Position numbers and translations under genes: made by a program. Of a stretch of DNA of 17,813 bases, positions 1 through 7,551 are shown piece after piece. This DNA comes from UBA6183 sp034676125 (lineage in GTDB: Bacteria; Bacteroidota; Bacteroidia; UKL13-3): positions 1 through 17,813 of the forward strand of contig JAUCCO010000066.1 of the NCBI GenBank assembly GCA_034676125.1, written 5' to 3'. A model generated the notes under the pieces. It was not told the origin of the DNA, did not search any database, and saw nothing but the letters and a program-made list of their open reading frames with translations. Within the stretch, counting starts at the first letter, position 1; each line of letters begins with the position of its first letter.

Positions 1-310
1 AAGTTTTGAGTTGGTAAACAACATCATTTATGGTAGCCTTGATGAAGAGTTTTTAATTAACGCAAATGTCGATGGTTTACCCATTACCGCACCAATCATT
101 CAATCAAACCTAATTAAAACAAAACAAACCACTTTAAACACCAATGGCAATGTGCTAAATAAAGACCCATTGTTTGAAAACTTTGTAACTTACGATTACC
201 GCATTAAGGCAAACTCGCCTGCAAAAAATACAGGTACACAAACAAACATTTCGGTTGATATAAAAAACAATCCACGCAGCAATTCGCCAAGCATGGGTTG
301 TTGGGAGTAA
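1..310 (+). CDS. Secreted right-handed beta-helix-type protein, C-terminal fragment (5' end outside window)
   Basis: The reading frame is open to the left edge of the window, so only the last hundred or so residues are seen; the TTG at 11 is probably not the true start. The C-terminus has the closing pattern of parallel beta-helix (pectate-lyase-like or NosD-like) surface proteins: a DPLFEN segment, a YRIKANSPAKNTGT segment, then a D-x-x-N-x-P-R stretch and a final MGCWE. In related proteins this corresponds to 'DP.F......F.L...SPA.D.G...D..G..R.....GA.E'. No type IX sorting domain follows the helix, as the protein stops right after CWE. It converges on a minus-strand gene whose stop lies 14 bases away. 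The family assignment rests on this pattern only; substrate or ligand cannot be told. Confidence 0.6.
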   Translation, partial: SFELVNNIIYGSLDEEFLINANVDGLPITAPIIQSNLIKTKQTTLNTNGNVLNKDPLFENFVTYDYRIKANSPAKNTGTQTNISVDIKNNPRSNSPSMGCWE

Positions 311-324
311 GTATAAATATCTTT

Positions 325-789
325 TTAATGTTGGTGATCTTGGCCACTTAAAAACTCAAAACTAGCCACCATTTCTTCTACTTCAATTTTTTCTTGCAGC
401 AAAGCAGGTAAAGTTTTTAAATCAGTTTGAACCGTAAAAGTAAACAACACCACTTTATCAAACTTAGCAGTAGCCCAATAATAAACAGTAAAGTTTGTGC
501 CGTTAATATCATGTTCTTTAACAAAAGATACAAAACGATTTTCTCCAGCAGCAATTAGGCTTGGGTCGAAAGATTTATTTTGTTTGTAAACCTCTTCCAA
601 CATTTTTACAGCAGCATCGTCACCTTCAAACTCGTTAGGCAAAAGCATAATGCGCAAAGCACCTTGCCCGCCATTGTTGTTAAAAAAAATATAGTGCCCT
701 GCTTCATCTGTTTCATTTGTCCAATAACTAGGATAATTAAAAGAGAAAAAGCCATAAAGCGATACAAAACGTTGTGTGTTGTTTGTCAT
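325..789 (-). CDS. Small PsbP-like / DUF3805-like protein
   Basis: This 154-residue protein has no signal peptide or membrane segment. It starts with a short beta-rich stretch (VSLYGFFSFNYPSYW, residues 9-23) resembling the 'y..FsF.yP..W' opening of PsbP-like and DUF3805 proteins, and has a repeat of aromatic strands in the second half (FTVYYWATAKFDKVVLFTF). The C-terminus is acidic and His-rich. The gene lies 4 bases downstream of the S41 protease stop codon, so it is almost certainly the last gene of that operon. Such proteins are thought to be small binding or accessory folds with no known reaction. The family name is from memory of the pattern and is uncertain; the CDS itself is well supported by its spacing and composition. 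Confidence 0.6.
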   Translation of the reverse strand: MTNNTQRFVSLYGFFSFNYPSYWTNETDEAGHYIFFNNNGGQGALRIMLLPNEFEGDDAAVKMLEEVYKQNKSFDPSLIAAGENRFVSFVKEHDINGTNFTVYYWATAKFDKVVLFTFTVQTDLKTLPALLQEKIEVEEMVASFEFLSGQDHQH

Positions 790-793
790 AAAA

Positions 794-2446
794 TTATTTG
801 TTTAAAAATTTAAGAGCAGCTTCAAGCACTTCATCTTTTCCACTTGTAATGCCTTTAATTGTTGGTTTAACATATATATCTGGAACAATTCCTATTCGCT
901 GTGTTTCTCTGCCATCTGGATAATAAACACCAATGCCAGTCATCAAAGTTTCTAGCCCGCCAGGTAACGGGATTTTTGAAACATTTCCATCAGCTCCTGA
1001 AGTTTGACTTCCAATTTTAGTTACATCTGGAATTAACTCTAAAGACATTACAGTAAACTCGGCATGACTTTGTGTATTTTCGTTAAACAAAACGGCTATT
1101 TTGCCTTTAAATACGGTATCTGTTTCGTTTTTATTTCCTTGCTTGTATCCATGTGCTTTTGTTAGTTTAAATGTACCTGGACGAGTTAAATCAGGGTAAG
1201 AAAACTTCACAAAAGGTTGATATATTCTTTTAAAAGCTTTTGCTATTGGATACGCTGTATTTAATGGATAATTTCTTACATCAAAAATTATTGCCCGAGC
1301 TGACAAGCATGAATTAACAGCCTTATATGCTTCCTTACGCTTCAATTTTCCAAGGTTAAAATAAGCAATGCTATCTTGAAGCCAATAATAAGCAGGCTTG
1401 TTATCTTCTTCAGTTTTATCAAATAAAGTTTGCAAATTATAACGGTAAATATTTTTTGTATACACCGTATCATTTCTGATAAATTTAGCACTGAAGTAAT
1501 TCCAATTACCATTAAAAATTAGATTGAAATAGTTATCTAATAACTTACTTTCATTTGAAGCACTTACGTATTTTCCTCGTTGTCTAATTAGGTCTGCAAC
1601 GGCTCTTCCTTCAATTTCAAAAAACGCATCACCCTCTTTTATATCATCCATTAAACACAATGATTTATTGTAAAACTCACTCACAACCGCCATACTATCA
1701 ATAAGCTTAAATGAAAACGGAACATAAAGATTACCAAAATATGCTTGAGTGTAGCTGCTATAAAAATAAGCATGACTATCATTGATTTTTGCAACAAGTT
1801 CTGTTATTGCTAAATGGTAAGTTGTAACATCTTTAACTTCCATAAGCTTAGGTATCATTTCTAATAATACACTATCCCACTCCTGATCAGTTTTGTACTT
1901 ATATGGATAAAAATAATTAATAATATTCCAATACCTAGCTAGCAAGAGTAGTCTAGTTTTGTAATCAGGGAAAATAGAATCCTTATATAATTTTTCTCGA
2001 TTGTAAATTGTATTTTTTACAAATAAACTTTGTTTTACATAGTATTGCTTCCTGACTTTGCATTCGCTAATAGCATTTAATTTTTCTATTACATTATTAT
2101 TAAAAATGTTAGTATCAGAGATAAACTCAATGCTAAGATTACTTAAGATTATGGTATCTTCAAGTGGTTTTCTAGGTGTTGACTTTAGCTTTCCTAATCT
2201 GCTTAACCAATTTAAATAGTATTCGTTTTCATCTTGCTTCGAATCAAAATGTCTTACCTTATCTATTTCAGTTAAAAAAATCCTGTCCCAATCTAGTTTC
2301 CCGTTAACAACATTGGGATGATAATATTTAAGAAAACCCCAAACCTTACAAAAGGTTGCAATTTTTCTATCACTGCTAGAATTTTGTTCAGCAGTTATTT
2401 TACCCGAAAGCAAAATTATAAACAATGTAGCAAGACAATACTTCAT
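794..2446 (-). CDS. Secreted S41 family peptidase with tricorn-like catalytic residues
   Basis: The 550-residue protein starts with a signal peptide (about residues 1-19, cleavage near TAE). Residues 28-56 (KIATFCKVWGFLKYYHPNVV and following) match the N-terminal helical region common to secreted Bacteroidota S41 peptidases. The protease core shows NDSH at 222-225, a nucleophile motif QSHAEF with Ser460, a GSQTSGADG turn at 479-487 and E514 in GRETQRIGIVPD. In CtpA/Prc a Lys lies 25 residues after the Ser; here that position is Ala485, so the enzyme more likely uses the tricorn arrangement (Ser460 with Ser224-His225 and Glu514). This residue assignment is my inference. No clear PDZ domain is visible. 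An AGGAG Shine-Dalgarno lies 8 bases before the ATG (2455-2459), which is unusually clear for this genome. The upstream nucleotidyltransferase gene is 15 bases away. Confidence 0.88.
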   Translation of the reverse strand: MKYCLATLFIILLSGKITAEQNSSSDRKIATFCKVWGFLKYYHPNVVNGKLDWDRIFLTEIDKVRHFDSKQDENEYYLNWLSRLGKLKSTPRKPLEDTIILSNLSIEFISDTNIFNNNVIEKLNAISECKVRKQYYVKQSLFVKNTIYNREKLYKDSIFPDYKTRLLLLARYWNIINYFYPYKYKTDQEWDSVLLEMIPKLMEVKDVTTYHLAITELVAKINDSHAYFYSSYTQAYFGNLYVPFSFKLIDSMAVVSEFYNKSLCLMDDIKEGDAFFEIEGRAVADLIRQRGKYVSASNESKLLDNYFNLIFNGNWNYFSAKFIRNDTVYTKNIYRYNLQTLFDKTEEDNKPAYYWLQDSIAYFNLGKLKRKEAYKAVNSCLSARAIIFDVRNYPLNTAYPIAKAFKRIYQPFVKFSYPDLTRPGTFKLTKAHGYKQGNKNETDTVFKGKIAVLFNENTQSHAEFTVMSLELIPDVTKIGSQTSGADGNVSKIPLPGGLETLMTGIGVYYPDGRETQRIGIVPDIYVKPTIKGITSGKDEVLEAALKFLNK

Positions 2447-2461
2447 TTTTAAAACTCCTAC

Positions 2462-3451
2462 TTACCCAAAATTTATCTCCGTGCTATCGCCAATATTTAG
2501 GCTTTGTTTCATGCCTTTCAGCAAAGCATCGTTACCAATAACAGAACGGTCTAAAATGGCATATTCAATTTGTGCATAAGGGCCAATAATGCTGTCTTTA
2601 AGCACGGCATAATTTAAAATGGCATTATCGCCAACAGATACATTTGGGCCTATAATAGAGTTGCTAATGTTACAGTTTTCGCCAATAAATACAGGTGGAA
2701 TAATGATGGTATTTTCAAACTTGTATTTAGTGCCGTCAAAGGTTAATCGTTTAAGTAAAGTAGCATTTGTATCTAGTAAAATTTCTTTTTTACCACAATC
2801 AAACCAATGGTCTACATCAATAGTACGCATTACCACGCCAGTTTCTATCATTCGCATTAATGCATCTGTTAAATGATATTCGTTTTGTGAAGTAATTTTT
2901 TCGCGCATATTGTACTCAATAGCCTCAAATAATTTTGCTGTTTCTTTTATCAAATAAATACCAACCAATGCCAAATTGCTTTTAGGAATTAATGGTTTTT
3001 CAACCAGTTTTTTTATGGTTCCATCGGTATTCATTTCGGCAACACCAAACGAGCGTGGGTCGTCAACTTTTTTAACACATAAAGTAGATTGAGGCTGTTT
3101 TAATAAATTCTCAATACTTACATCGGCAATGGTATCACCCAAAACAATTAATAACTCATCGTTTAGCAATTGCTCTTTTGCCAACCATATTGCATGGCCA
3201 GTTCCTTTTCCGGTGGTTTGAATTACAAAAAAGGCATTAATGTTTGGATATTGTTTAGTAATATAATCTTCTATTTTATCGCCCATATAACCAATAATAA
3301 ACACATACTCTGTAACGCCTGCTTGTAAAAGGGTGTCTATTATATGACCAATAATTGGCTTACCTGCAATGGGTATGAGTGCTTTAGGTTGCGTATGTGT
3401 ATGCGGACGTAGGCGTGTGCCAATGCCTGCTACTGGAATTACTGCTTTCAT
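2462..3451 (-). CDS. Sugar-1-phosphate nucleotidyltransferase with left-handed beta-helix tail
   Basis: This 329-residue enzyme should join a nucleoside triphosphate to a sugar 1-phosphate, giving an NDP-sugar and pyrophosphate for surface glycan synthesis. The N-terminal GT-A domain carries the signature GIGTRLRPHT (9-18) and PKALIPIAGKP (22-32), a GTG nucleotide loop (about 83-85), the metal-site LGD at 104-106, EKP at 151-153 and HWFDCG (215-220), where RmlA enzymes have WxDTG. From about residue 250 there are hexapeptide-like repeats (IGENCNISNSIIGPNVSVG), a left-handed beta-helix. The sugar and the base cannot be told; it resembles glucose-1-phosphate thymidylyltransferase and GlmU/ManC-type enzymes, so no symbol is given. 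It is the first gene of a three-gene minus operon and has a good promoter 42 bases upstream. Confidence 0.88.
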   Translation of the reverse strand: MKAVIPVAGIGTRLRPHTHTQPKALIPIAGKPIIGHIIDTLLQAGVTEYVFIIGYMGDKIEDYITKQYPNINAFFVIQTTGKGTGHAIWLAKEQLLNDELLIVLGDTIADVSIENLLKQPQSTLCVKKVDDPRSFGVAEMNTDGTIKKLVEKPLIPKSNLALVGIYLIKETAKLFEAIEYNMREKITSQNEYHLTDALMRMIETGVVMRTIDVDHWFDCGKKEILLDTNATLLKRLTFDGTKYKFENTIIIPPVFIGENCNISNSIIGPNVSVGDNAILNYAVLKDSIIGPYAQIEYAILDRSVIGNDALLKGMKQSLNIGDSTEINFG

Positions 3452-3492
3452 TTTATTAAGTACAATAAGTTTTTTCTTTTAAAAGAATGTGT

Positions 3493-3522
3493 CAAAGTTA
3501 GTGCTTTCACTTTTGCATTCAA
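3493..3522 (-). promoter_or_regulatory. Bacteroidota-type promoter for the nucleotidyltransferase-S41 operon
   Basis: On the minus strand there is TTG (3520-3522), a 19-base spacer, then TAACTTTG (3493-3500), a perfect TAnnTTTG -7 box. Expected start of transcription is around 3487, giving a leader of roughly 35 bases before the ATG at 3451. The site lies in the 108-base gap shared with the divergent glyA gene. I found no equally good promoter for glyA in the same gap. Confidence 0.65.
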
Positions 3523-3559
3523 CTAGAATTGCTAAATTGCGGCTGATAATTTTAAAATA

Positions 3560-4831
3560 ATGAAACGCGACACAGTAATTTTCGACTTGATTAATGATGA
3601 ATTAAACCGCCAAGAACACGGTATTGAATTAATTGCCTCAGAAAACTTTGTTACCAAACAGGTAATGGAAGCTATGGGCAGTGTACTAACCAATAAATAT
3701 GCAGAAGGCTTGCCAGGCAAACGTTATTATGGCGGTTGCGAAGTGGTAGATAAAGTAGAGCAATTAGCTATTGATAGATTAAAAGAACTATTTGGTGCTG
3801 TTTGGGCAAATGTTCAACCGCATAGTGGTGCACAAGCAAATGCAGCCGTAATGTTAGCTTGCTTAAATGCTGGAGATAAAATTTTAGGGTTTGATTTATC
3901 ACACGGTGGACATTTAACACATGGTTCGCCAGTAAATTTTTCGGGCAAATTATACTCGCCAAATTTTTATGGTGTTGAAAAAGAAACTGGTTTAATAGAT
4001 TATGATAAAGTTGAAGCAAAAGCACTTGAAGTAAAACCTAAATTACTTATTTGTGGCGCATCTGCTTATAGTCGTGATTGGGATTATGCACGTTTGCGCA
4101 AAATTGCAGATAGTGTTGGTGCTTTATTATTGGCTGATATTGCTCACCCTGCAGGGATGATTGCAGCAGGGATTTTAAACGATCCAATTCCACATTGCCA
4201 TATTGTTACATCTACAACCCATAAAACATTGCGTGGCCCACGTGGCGGTATTATTATGATGGGTAAAGATTTTGAAAACCCTTGGGGACTAAAAACACCT
4301 AAAGGCGAAGTAAAAATGATGAGTGCTTTATTAGATGCTGCTGTTTTTCCGGGTACGCAAGGTGGCCCATTAGAGCACGTTATAGCATCAAAAGCCATTG
4401 CATTTGGCGAGGCACTTACCCAAGAGTATAAAGATTACATGAAACAAGTGCAGGTTAATGCACAAGCTATGGCTAAAAGTTTGATGGCAAAAGGTTACCA
4501 AATTATTAGTGGTGGTACTGATAACCATTTAATGTTAATTGATTTAAGAAGCAAAAATATTAGTGGTAAAGCTGCCGAAAATGCATTGGTAAAAGCTGAT
4601 ATTACCTTAAACAAAAACATGGTTCCGTTTGATGATAAATCGCCATTTGTAACCAGTGGAATAAGAATAGGTACTGCTGCAATTACTACTCGTGGATTAA
4701 AAGAGCAAGACATGGCTGCTATTGTTGATTTGATTGATGAAGTAATTATGAATCATGATAACGAAGCCGTTTTAGGCAGTGTGCGTGCTAAAGTAAATAC
4801 GATGATGAAAAACTTTCCGCTATACAGTTAA
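3560..4831 (+). CDS. glyA: Serine hydroxymethyltransferase
   Basis: A PLP enzyme of the cytosol that converts serine and tetrahydrofolate to glycine and 5,10-methylene-tetrahydrofolate, the main entry of one-carbon units. The 423 residues match the normal bacterial length. Recognisable family blocks are IELIASENF (22-30), the NKYAEGLPGKRYYGG block (45-59), QPHSGAQAN (86-94), DLSHGGHLTHG (112-122), DIAHPAGM (193-200, with the PLP-ring Asp193 and His196) and TSTTHKTLRGPRGG (217-230). Lys222 in the last block forms the Schiff base with PLP. The ATG at 3560 gives the expected N-terminus and no upstream extension is needed. It is monocistronic: divergent from the nucleotidyltransferase operon and followed by a strong terminator. 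Confidence 0.98.
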   Translation: MKRDTVIFDLINDELNRQEHGIELIASENFVTKQVMEAMGSVLTNKYAEGLPGKRYYGGCEVVDKVEQLAIDRLKELFGAVWANVQPHSGAQANAAVMLACLNAGDKILGFDLSHGGHLTHGSPVNFSGKLYSPNFYGVEKETGLIDYDKVEAKALEVKPKLLICGASAYSRDWDYARLRKIADSVGALLLADIAHPAGMIAAGILNDPIPHCHIVTSTTHKTLRGPRGGIIMMGKDFENPWGLKTPKGEVKMMSALLDAAVFPGTQGGPLEHVIASKAIAFGEALTQEYKDYMKQVQVNAQAMAKSLMAKGYQIISGGTDNHLMLIDLRSKNISGKAAENALVKADITLNKNMVPFDDKSPFVTSGIRIGTAAITTRGLKEQDMAAIVDLIDEVIMNHDNEAVLGSVRAKVNTMMKNFPLYS

Positions 4832-4855
4832 TAGCATAATTTATTAATGGTGCTG

Positions 4856-4890
4856 AAAGGCGCGGAGCAAAGCTCCGCGCCTTTATTTTT
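4856..4890 (+). terminator. Strong intrinsic terminator after glyA
   Basis: A 13-base perfect stem (4856-4868 with 4872-4884) with an AAA loop, rich in GC in its upper part (GGCGCGGAGC), runs into TTTATTTTTT. It lies 25 bases after the glyA stop. Because the stem begins with AAA it could also work weakly on the other strand. Confidence 0.9.
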
Positions 4891-5011
4891 TGTAGTAAAT
4901 AACAAGTAGTTTCTAATTTATAGGATATTATGTGCAATGTTATCCAATCCTTAGGCTGATAGATTTTCTTCCTATTCATAAAAGTACCTAGAATATAAAT
5001 CTGCTGCTTTA

Positions 5012-5071
5012 TGGGTTGCCACCCAAGCCCGCGTTACTTTTAACTCAAATTACGCATTGCAAATGCATAAT
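5012..5071. repeat. Pair of small inverted repeats, REP-like
   Basis: The first hairpin is TGGGT-TGCC-ACCCA at 5012-5025. The second is ATTACGCATT-GCA-AATGCATAAT at 5049-5071, with 9 of 10 arm positions paired. Two adjacent palindromes with a GCAAAT core between genes resemble REP elements mobilised by REP-associated tyrosine transposases. Only one copy is visible here, so its repetitive nature is not shown. A structural RNA or chance palindromes are alternatives. Confidence 0.3.
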
Positions 5072-5159
5072 CGATTTAGAAACTGTAAATCTGTTTATTA
5101 AAACCGATATTTTACTTTTAAATTGCTAACTTCATATAGCTACAAAAGGTAAAATAAAC

Positions 5160-5260
5160 ACTAAATAATTTGCAGAAGCACTTCAGATTTCAAGTCATGG
5201 TGTTATGTTTTGTAATTATTTCAATAGAATTATTGTTGAGCAATAATTATTACATAAAAA
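5160..5260 (-). pseudogene. Decayed 3'-end copy of the alpha/beta-hydrolase gene
   Basis: Bases 5160-5200 match the esterase gene's 3' end at 6881-6921 in the same orientation at 34 of 41 positions, including the stop codon. Read on the minus strand the copy encodes HDLKSEVLLQII-stop, against HEIKPEVLLQII-stop in the intact gene. Further inside the copy (5200-5255) weaker similarity can be followed (for example TAATTATT with AATTATAT) but needs small gaps, and in-frame stops appear. This is best read as the remains of a second hydrolase copy, or a fragment left by a duplication or insertion that placed the Asp-box gene between the two. The outer limit at 5260 is approximate. Confidence 0.6.
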
Positions 5261-5270
5261 AATAAAAATC

Positions 5271-5299
5271 CAATCCCCATATTAATTATATGGGGATTG
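5271..5299 (-). terminator. Intrinsic terminator of the Asp-box gene
   Basis: An 11-base perfect inverted repeat (CAATCCCCATA at 5271-5281 with TATGGGGATTG at 5289-5299) has a 7-base AT loop. On the minus strand it is followed by GATTTTTATTTTTTT, a good U-tract. It begins 16 bases beyond the stop of the minus-strand Asp-box gene. Confidence 0.75.
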
Positions 5300-5314
5300 A
5301 ATGCGGTGTGTGTT

Positions 5315-6550
5315 TTACTTATTTATAAGTAGTTTTTTGACATCAACACTACTCTTATAGGCTATACTTAGTATGTACATCCCATTCACAAAATTTTCAG
5401 TGTCTAATGTGGTTTGTTCGTTTGTGGCTACCAAACTATAAACCAACTTTCCTGTAATATCTAATACATTAATTGTTGAGCCAGTTTTAATATTACTAAT
5501 TGTTACAAAATCGTTAGCTGGATTAGGATATAACGATGCTGTTAATTCGGAATTGTAATCGGGTAATGCCGTAGATCCAGTACCGAATTTATAGATTGAA
5601 TCCTTTGAATGAACAGTGCCATAGAGTGCCCCATTATGCATTGTCATTGCTTTAAAAAACCACTCTCCACCTCCACCAAATTCTGCCCAAGTTATACCAT
5701 TGTCTGTTGATTTATATGTTTTACGGCCTCCAAATGTAGAGGAATACAATGTTGTTCCATCGTAGTATAAACATCTTGTATCTCCTGATGCAAATCCTTG
5801 ATCAACCCTAGTCCAAGTATCTCCGTCATCAGATGATTTCCATATACCGCCTATGCCTAAAAATAAATCATTGCCAATTGCAAGAAACCTACCTGGACCC
5901 ACTTGCGAATTAGCATCAACAAGCCCTGTTCCATTTTTTTTAATCCAAGTTATTCCGTTGTCAGACGACTCTAATACTTTTTTGTAAATATCAATAACAA
6001 AAAGCTTATTCCCTTTACGTGTCATCTGAACAGGAGAAATAGTACTTAAATCAACAGGCAGGTTAGTTACTTCTGTCCAACTAGCGTCAGTCGGAGATTG
6101 AAAAAACAAGTTACGTTTTGGAAATGTTACACCCAAAAATACTTTATTAGAAACACTGTCATAATAAAGCAAATCTGTTGCATAATTATTGCCAACACCA
6201 GCAGTATCATATTCCCATGTGGTACCACCATCTAATGATCGTATAATACCAAAACTATTTTGTCTAGCAAAAATATTTCCATTGTTGGTAAATTGAATTT
6301 CAGTTAGATTAGAATTACCCGAAAATCCATCAGTTAAATCGGTCCAAGTATTCCCATTATCAGATGAGGAAAACAAGCCATTGTTAGAAGCAACATAAAG
6401 TTTTCCTCCAAAACTTTTCACATCATTGTTAGGCCAGTTTTGTGAAACTATGCTATGAGATTGCCAAGTTTGAGAAAATACGGTTCCGATACCAATTCCA
6501 CATGTAAATAATGCGGTTAAAAACTGTTTTTTGAAATAAAAATTTTTCAT
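5315..6550 (-). CDS. Secreted Asp-box (BNR/sialidase-like) repeat protein with T9SS sorting domain
   Basis: The ATG at 6550 is preferred over the in-frame codon at 6607, because it puts a standard signal peptide (MKNFYFKKQFLTALFTCGIG...FSQ) at the very N-terminus and gives 411 residues. The mature part carries five clear Asp boxes (S-x-D-x-G-x-T-W) at about residues 62-69, 105-112, 195-202, 239-246 and 281-288, plus a degenerate one near 152, so it should fold as a beta-propeller like BNR or photosystem-assembly-like proteins. The last 75 residues are a type A sorting domain: ASLYPNPANDFVTISN, LDITGKLVY, then GMYILSI and KKLLINK. Export across the outer membrane by the type IX system is therefore expected. 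No catalytic sialidase residues can be identified, so enzyme activity is not claimed. The gene stands alone, with its own terminator, and is flanked by two related copies of the esterase 3' end. Confidence 0.85.
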   Translation of the reverse strand: MKNFYFKKQFLTALFTCGIGIGTVFSQTWQSHSIVSQNWPNNDVKSFGGKLYVASNNGLFSSSDNGNTWTDLTDGFSGNSNLTEIQFTNNGNIFARQNSFGIIRSLDGGTTWEYDTAGVGNNYATDLLYYDSVSNKVFLGVTFPKRNLFFQSPTDASWTEVTNLPVDLSTISPVQMTRKGNKLFVIDIYKKVLESSDNGITWIKKNGTGLVDANSQVGPGRFLAIGNDLFLGIGGIWKSSDDGDTWTRVDQGFASGDTRCLYYDGTTLYSSTFGGRKTYKSTDNGITWAEFGGGGEWFFKAMTMHNGALYGTVHSKDSIYKFGTGSTALPDYNSELTASLYPNPANDFVTISNIKTGSTINVLDITGKLVYSLVATNEQTTLDTENFVNGMYILSIAYKSSVDVKKLLINK

Positions 6551-6721
6551 ACATTTAAGTGTTAAAATTGTTTGAAATTTTAGCGAAGCCCTTTTAATTG
6601 CTACCATTTAAAAGATGTTTATTCGAGATTTATAGTTGAATTAACCAACATAAACATAATTGTTTATCGAGCTTTTACCTTCTTATTATGGTACAATATT
6701 GTGGCTTTACCAATTAAAGTT

Positions 6722-6748
6722 CAAAGTTAAAAAGCACATATACAACAA
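6722..6748 (-). promoter_or_regulatory. Candidate promoter of the Asp-box gene
   Basis: On the minus strand TAACTTTG (6722-6729) matches the TAnnTTTG box exactly. A TTG lies 16 bases upstream (6746-6748), shorter than the usual 19. The implied leader to the ATG at 6550 is about 165 bases, which is long. The call rests mainly on the -7 box. Confidence 0.35.
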
Positions 6749-6750
6749 GA

Positions 6751-6770
6751 AATACGTTGTTTAACGTATT
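6751..6770. repeat. Perfect 8-4-8 inverted repeat upstream of the Asp-box gene promoter
   Basis: AATACGTT (6751-6758), GTTT, AACGTATT (6763-6770). It sits just upstream of the candidate -35-type TTG of the minus-strand promoter, a place fitting an activator or repressor site. It could also be a weak hairpin from read-through RNA of the esterase operon. Confidence 0.4.
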
Positions 6771-6881
6771 ATTAATCAATATGTAAATTAAGGTGATTTA
6801 TAAAGTGAATAGGGTGATTATGCTATTTAAAATAATATTTAACTGCTTAACCTTTGTTTAAAATATAACCAATCTTTTTTA

Positions 6882-7508
6882 CTAAATAATTTGCAAAAGC
6901 ACTTCGGGTTTAATTTCGTGGCCGCCCTCAAACGCAATTATATTAGCGTTAAGTTGGTGCATTAACTCAAACACAACTTTATGCTTTTCTGCGCTAATAA
7001 AAGGGTCGTTGTTTCCCGTTAAATAAGTAATTGGCAACGCTTTTATTTTATCAGAAATTGGGTTTATGAGTTCAGAAGCTAACTCTCCGGCATATATCAT
7101 AAACGCATCAATTTTATGAGAAGTAAAGTGTATAAACCTAGATGAAGTGGCTACGCCTTGCGAAAAACCCAGCACCTTAACTTTAACCGTTGATGGAATA
7201 TTTAAAGCAGTATAAAGTGTATTTAAATAATTTACGTAATCTTCAATTTCAGTTTCTCTTGATTCGCTGGTCATCCAGTTTGCCGCTGGTTTTCCACCAA
7301 ACCCTTTAGCATAAAACTTATTCAAACCTTCGGGTGCTACAATAAATCGAGTGCCATCATTTAAAACTTCAAAATTTTTAATAAAATCTTCAGCCAATTG
7401 CGCGTAACCATGCAGCACAAACCAAACCTCCTTGGTATTTTCAGACAAGGCACCCAATGTAAAATACCTTGCTGTTTTAGTTACTTTAATATAGTTAGCC
7501 AAAAGCAT
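6882..7508 (-). CDS. Alpha/beta-hydrolase, phospholipase/carboxylesterase type
   Basis: This 208-residue cytosolic hydrolase has no signal peptide. The fold's key elements are all visible: the oxyanion region VLHGYAQ (31-37), the nucleophile elbow GFSQG with Ser116, Asp168 in LTGNNDPF and His197 in EGGHE. The length and the order of motifs match the family of small carboxylesterases (YpfH/Est-like, acyl-protein thioesterase relatives). The natural ester substrate is unknown. It follows prfA by 43 bases on the same strand and is probably the last gene of that run. It ends with TAG. A diverged partial copy of its last codons lies 1.7 kb away at 5160-5200. Confidence 0.88.
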   Translation of the reverse strand: MLLANYIKVTKTARYFTLGALSENTKEVWFVLHGYAQLAEDFIKNFEVLNDGTRFIVAPEGLNKFYAKGFGGKPAANWMTSESRETEIEDYVNYLNTLYTALNIPSTVKVKVLGFSQGVATSSRFIHFTSHKIDAFMIYAGELASELINPISDKIKALPITYLTGNNDPFISAEKHKVVFELMHQLNANIIAFEGGHEIKPEVLLQII

Positions 7509-7551
7509 ATTGTTTAATTATTGATAGCCTAAAGGCTTGGTAATATATAAC

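Larger units (their letters stand above)
4832..5314. other. Non-coding stretch between glyA and the Asp-box gene
   Basis: No convincing gene lies in these 483 bases. They hold, in order, the glyA terminator, two small hairpins (5012-5071), a decayed copy of the 3' end of the esterase gene (about 5160-5260) and the terminator of the Asp-box gene (5271-5299). An open frame on the minus strand at 4788-4979 crosses the terminator and the glyA end and has no recognisable protein features, so it is not called. Confidence 0.7.
6551..6881. other. Upstream region of the Asp-box gene, no gene seen
   Basis: These 331 AT-rich bases carry no convincing gene. They hold a candidate minus-strand promoter (6722-6748) and an 8-4-8 inverted repeat (6751-6770). 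The remainder is low-complexity AT sequence without a clear terminator for the esterase gene whose stop is at 6882. Confidence 0.6.

Noticed and set aside
4788..4979. Minus-strand open frame of 63 codons after glyA
   Set aside because: It runs through the glyA end and its terminator hairpin and shows no signal, motif or plausible composition.
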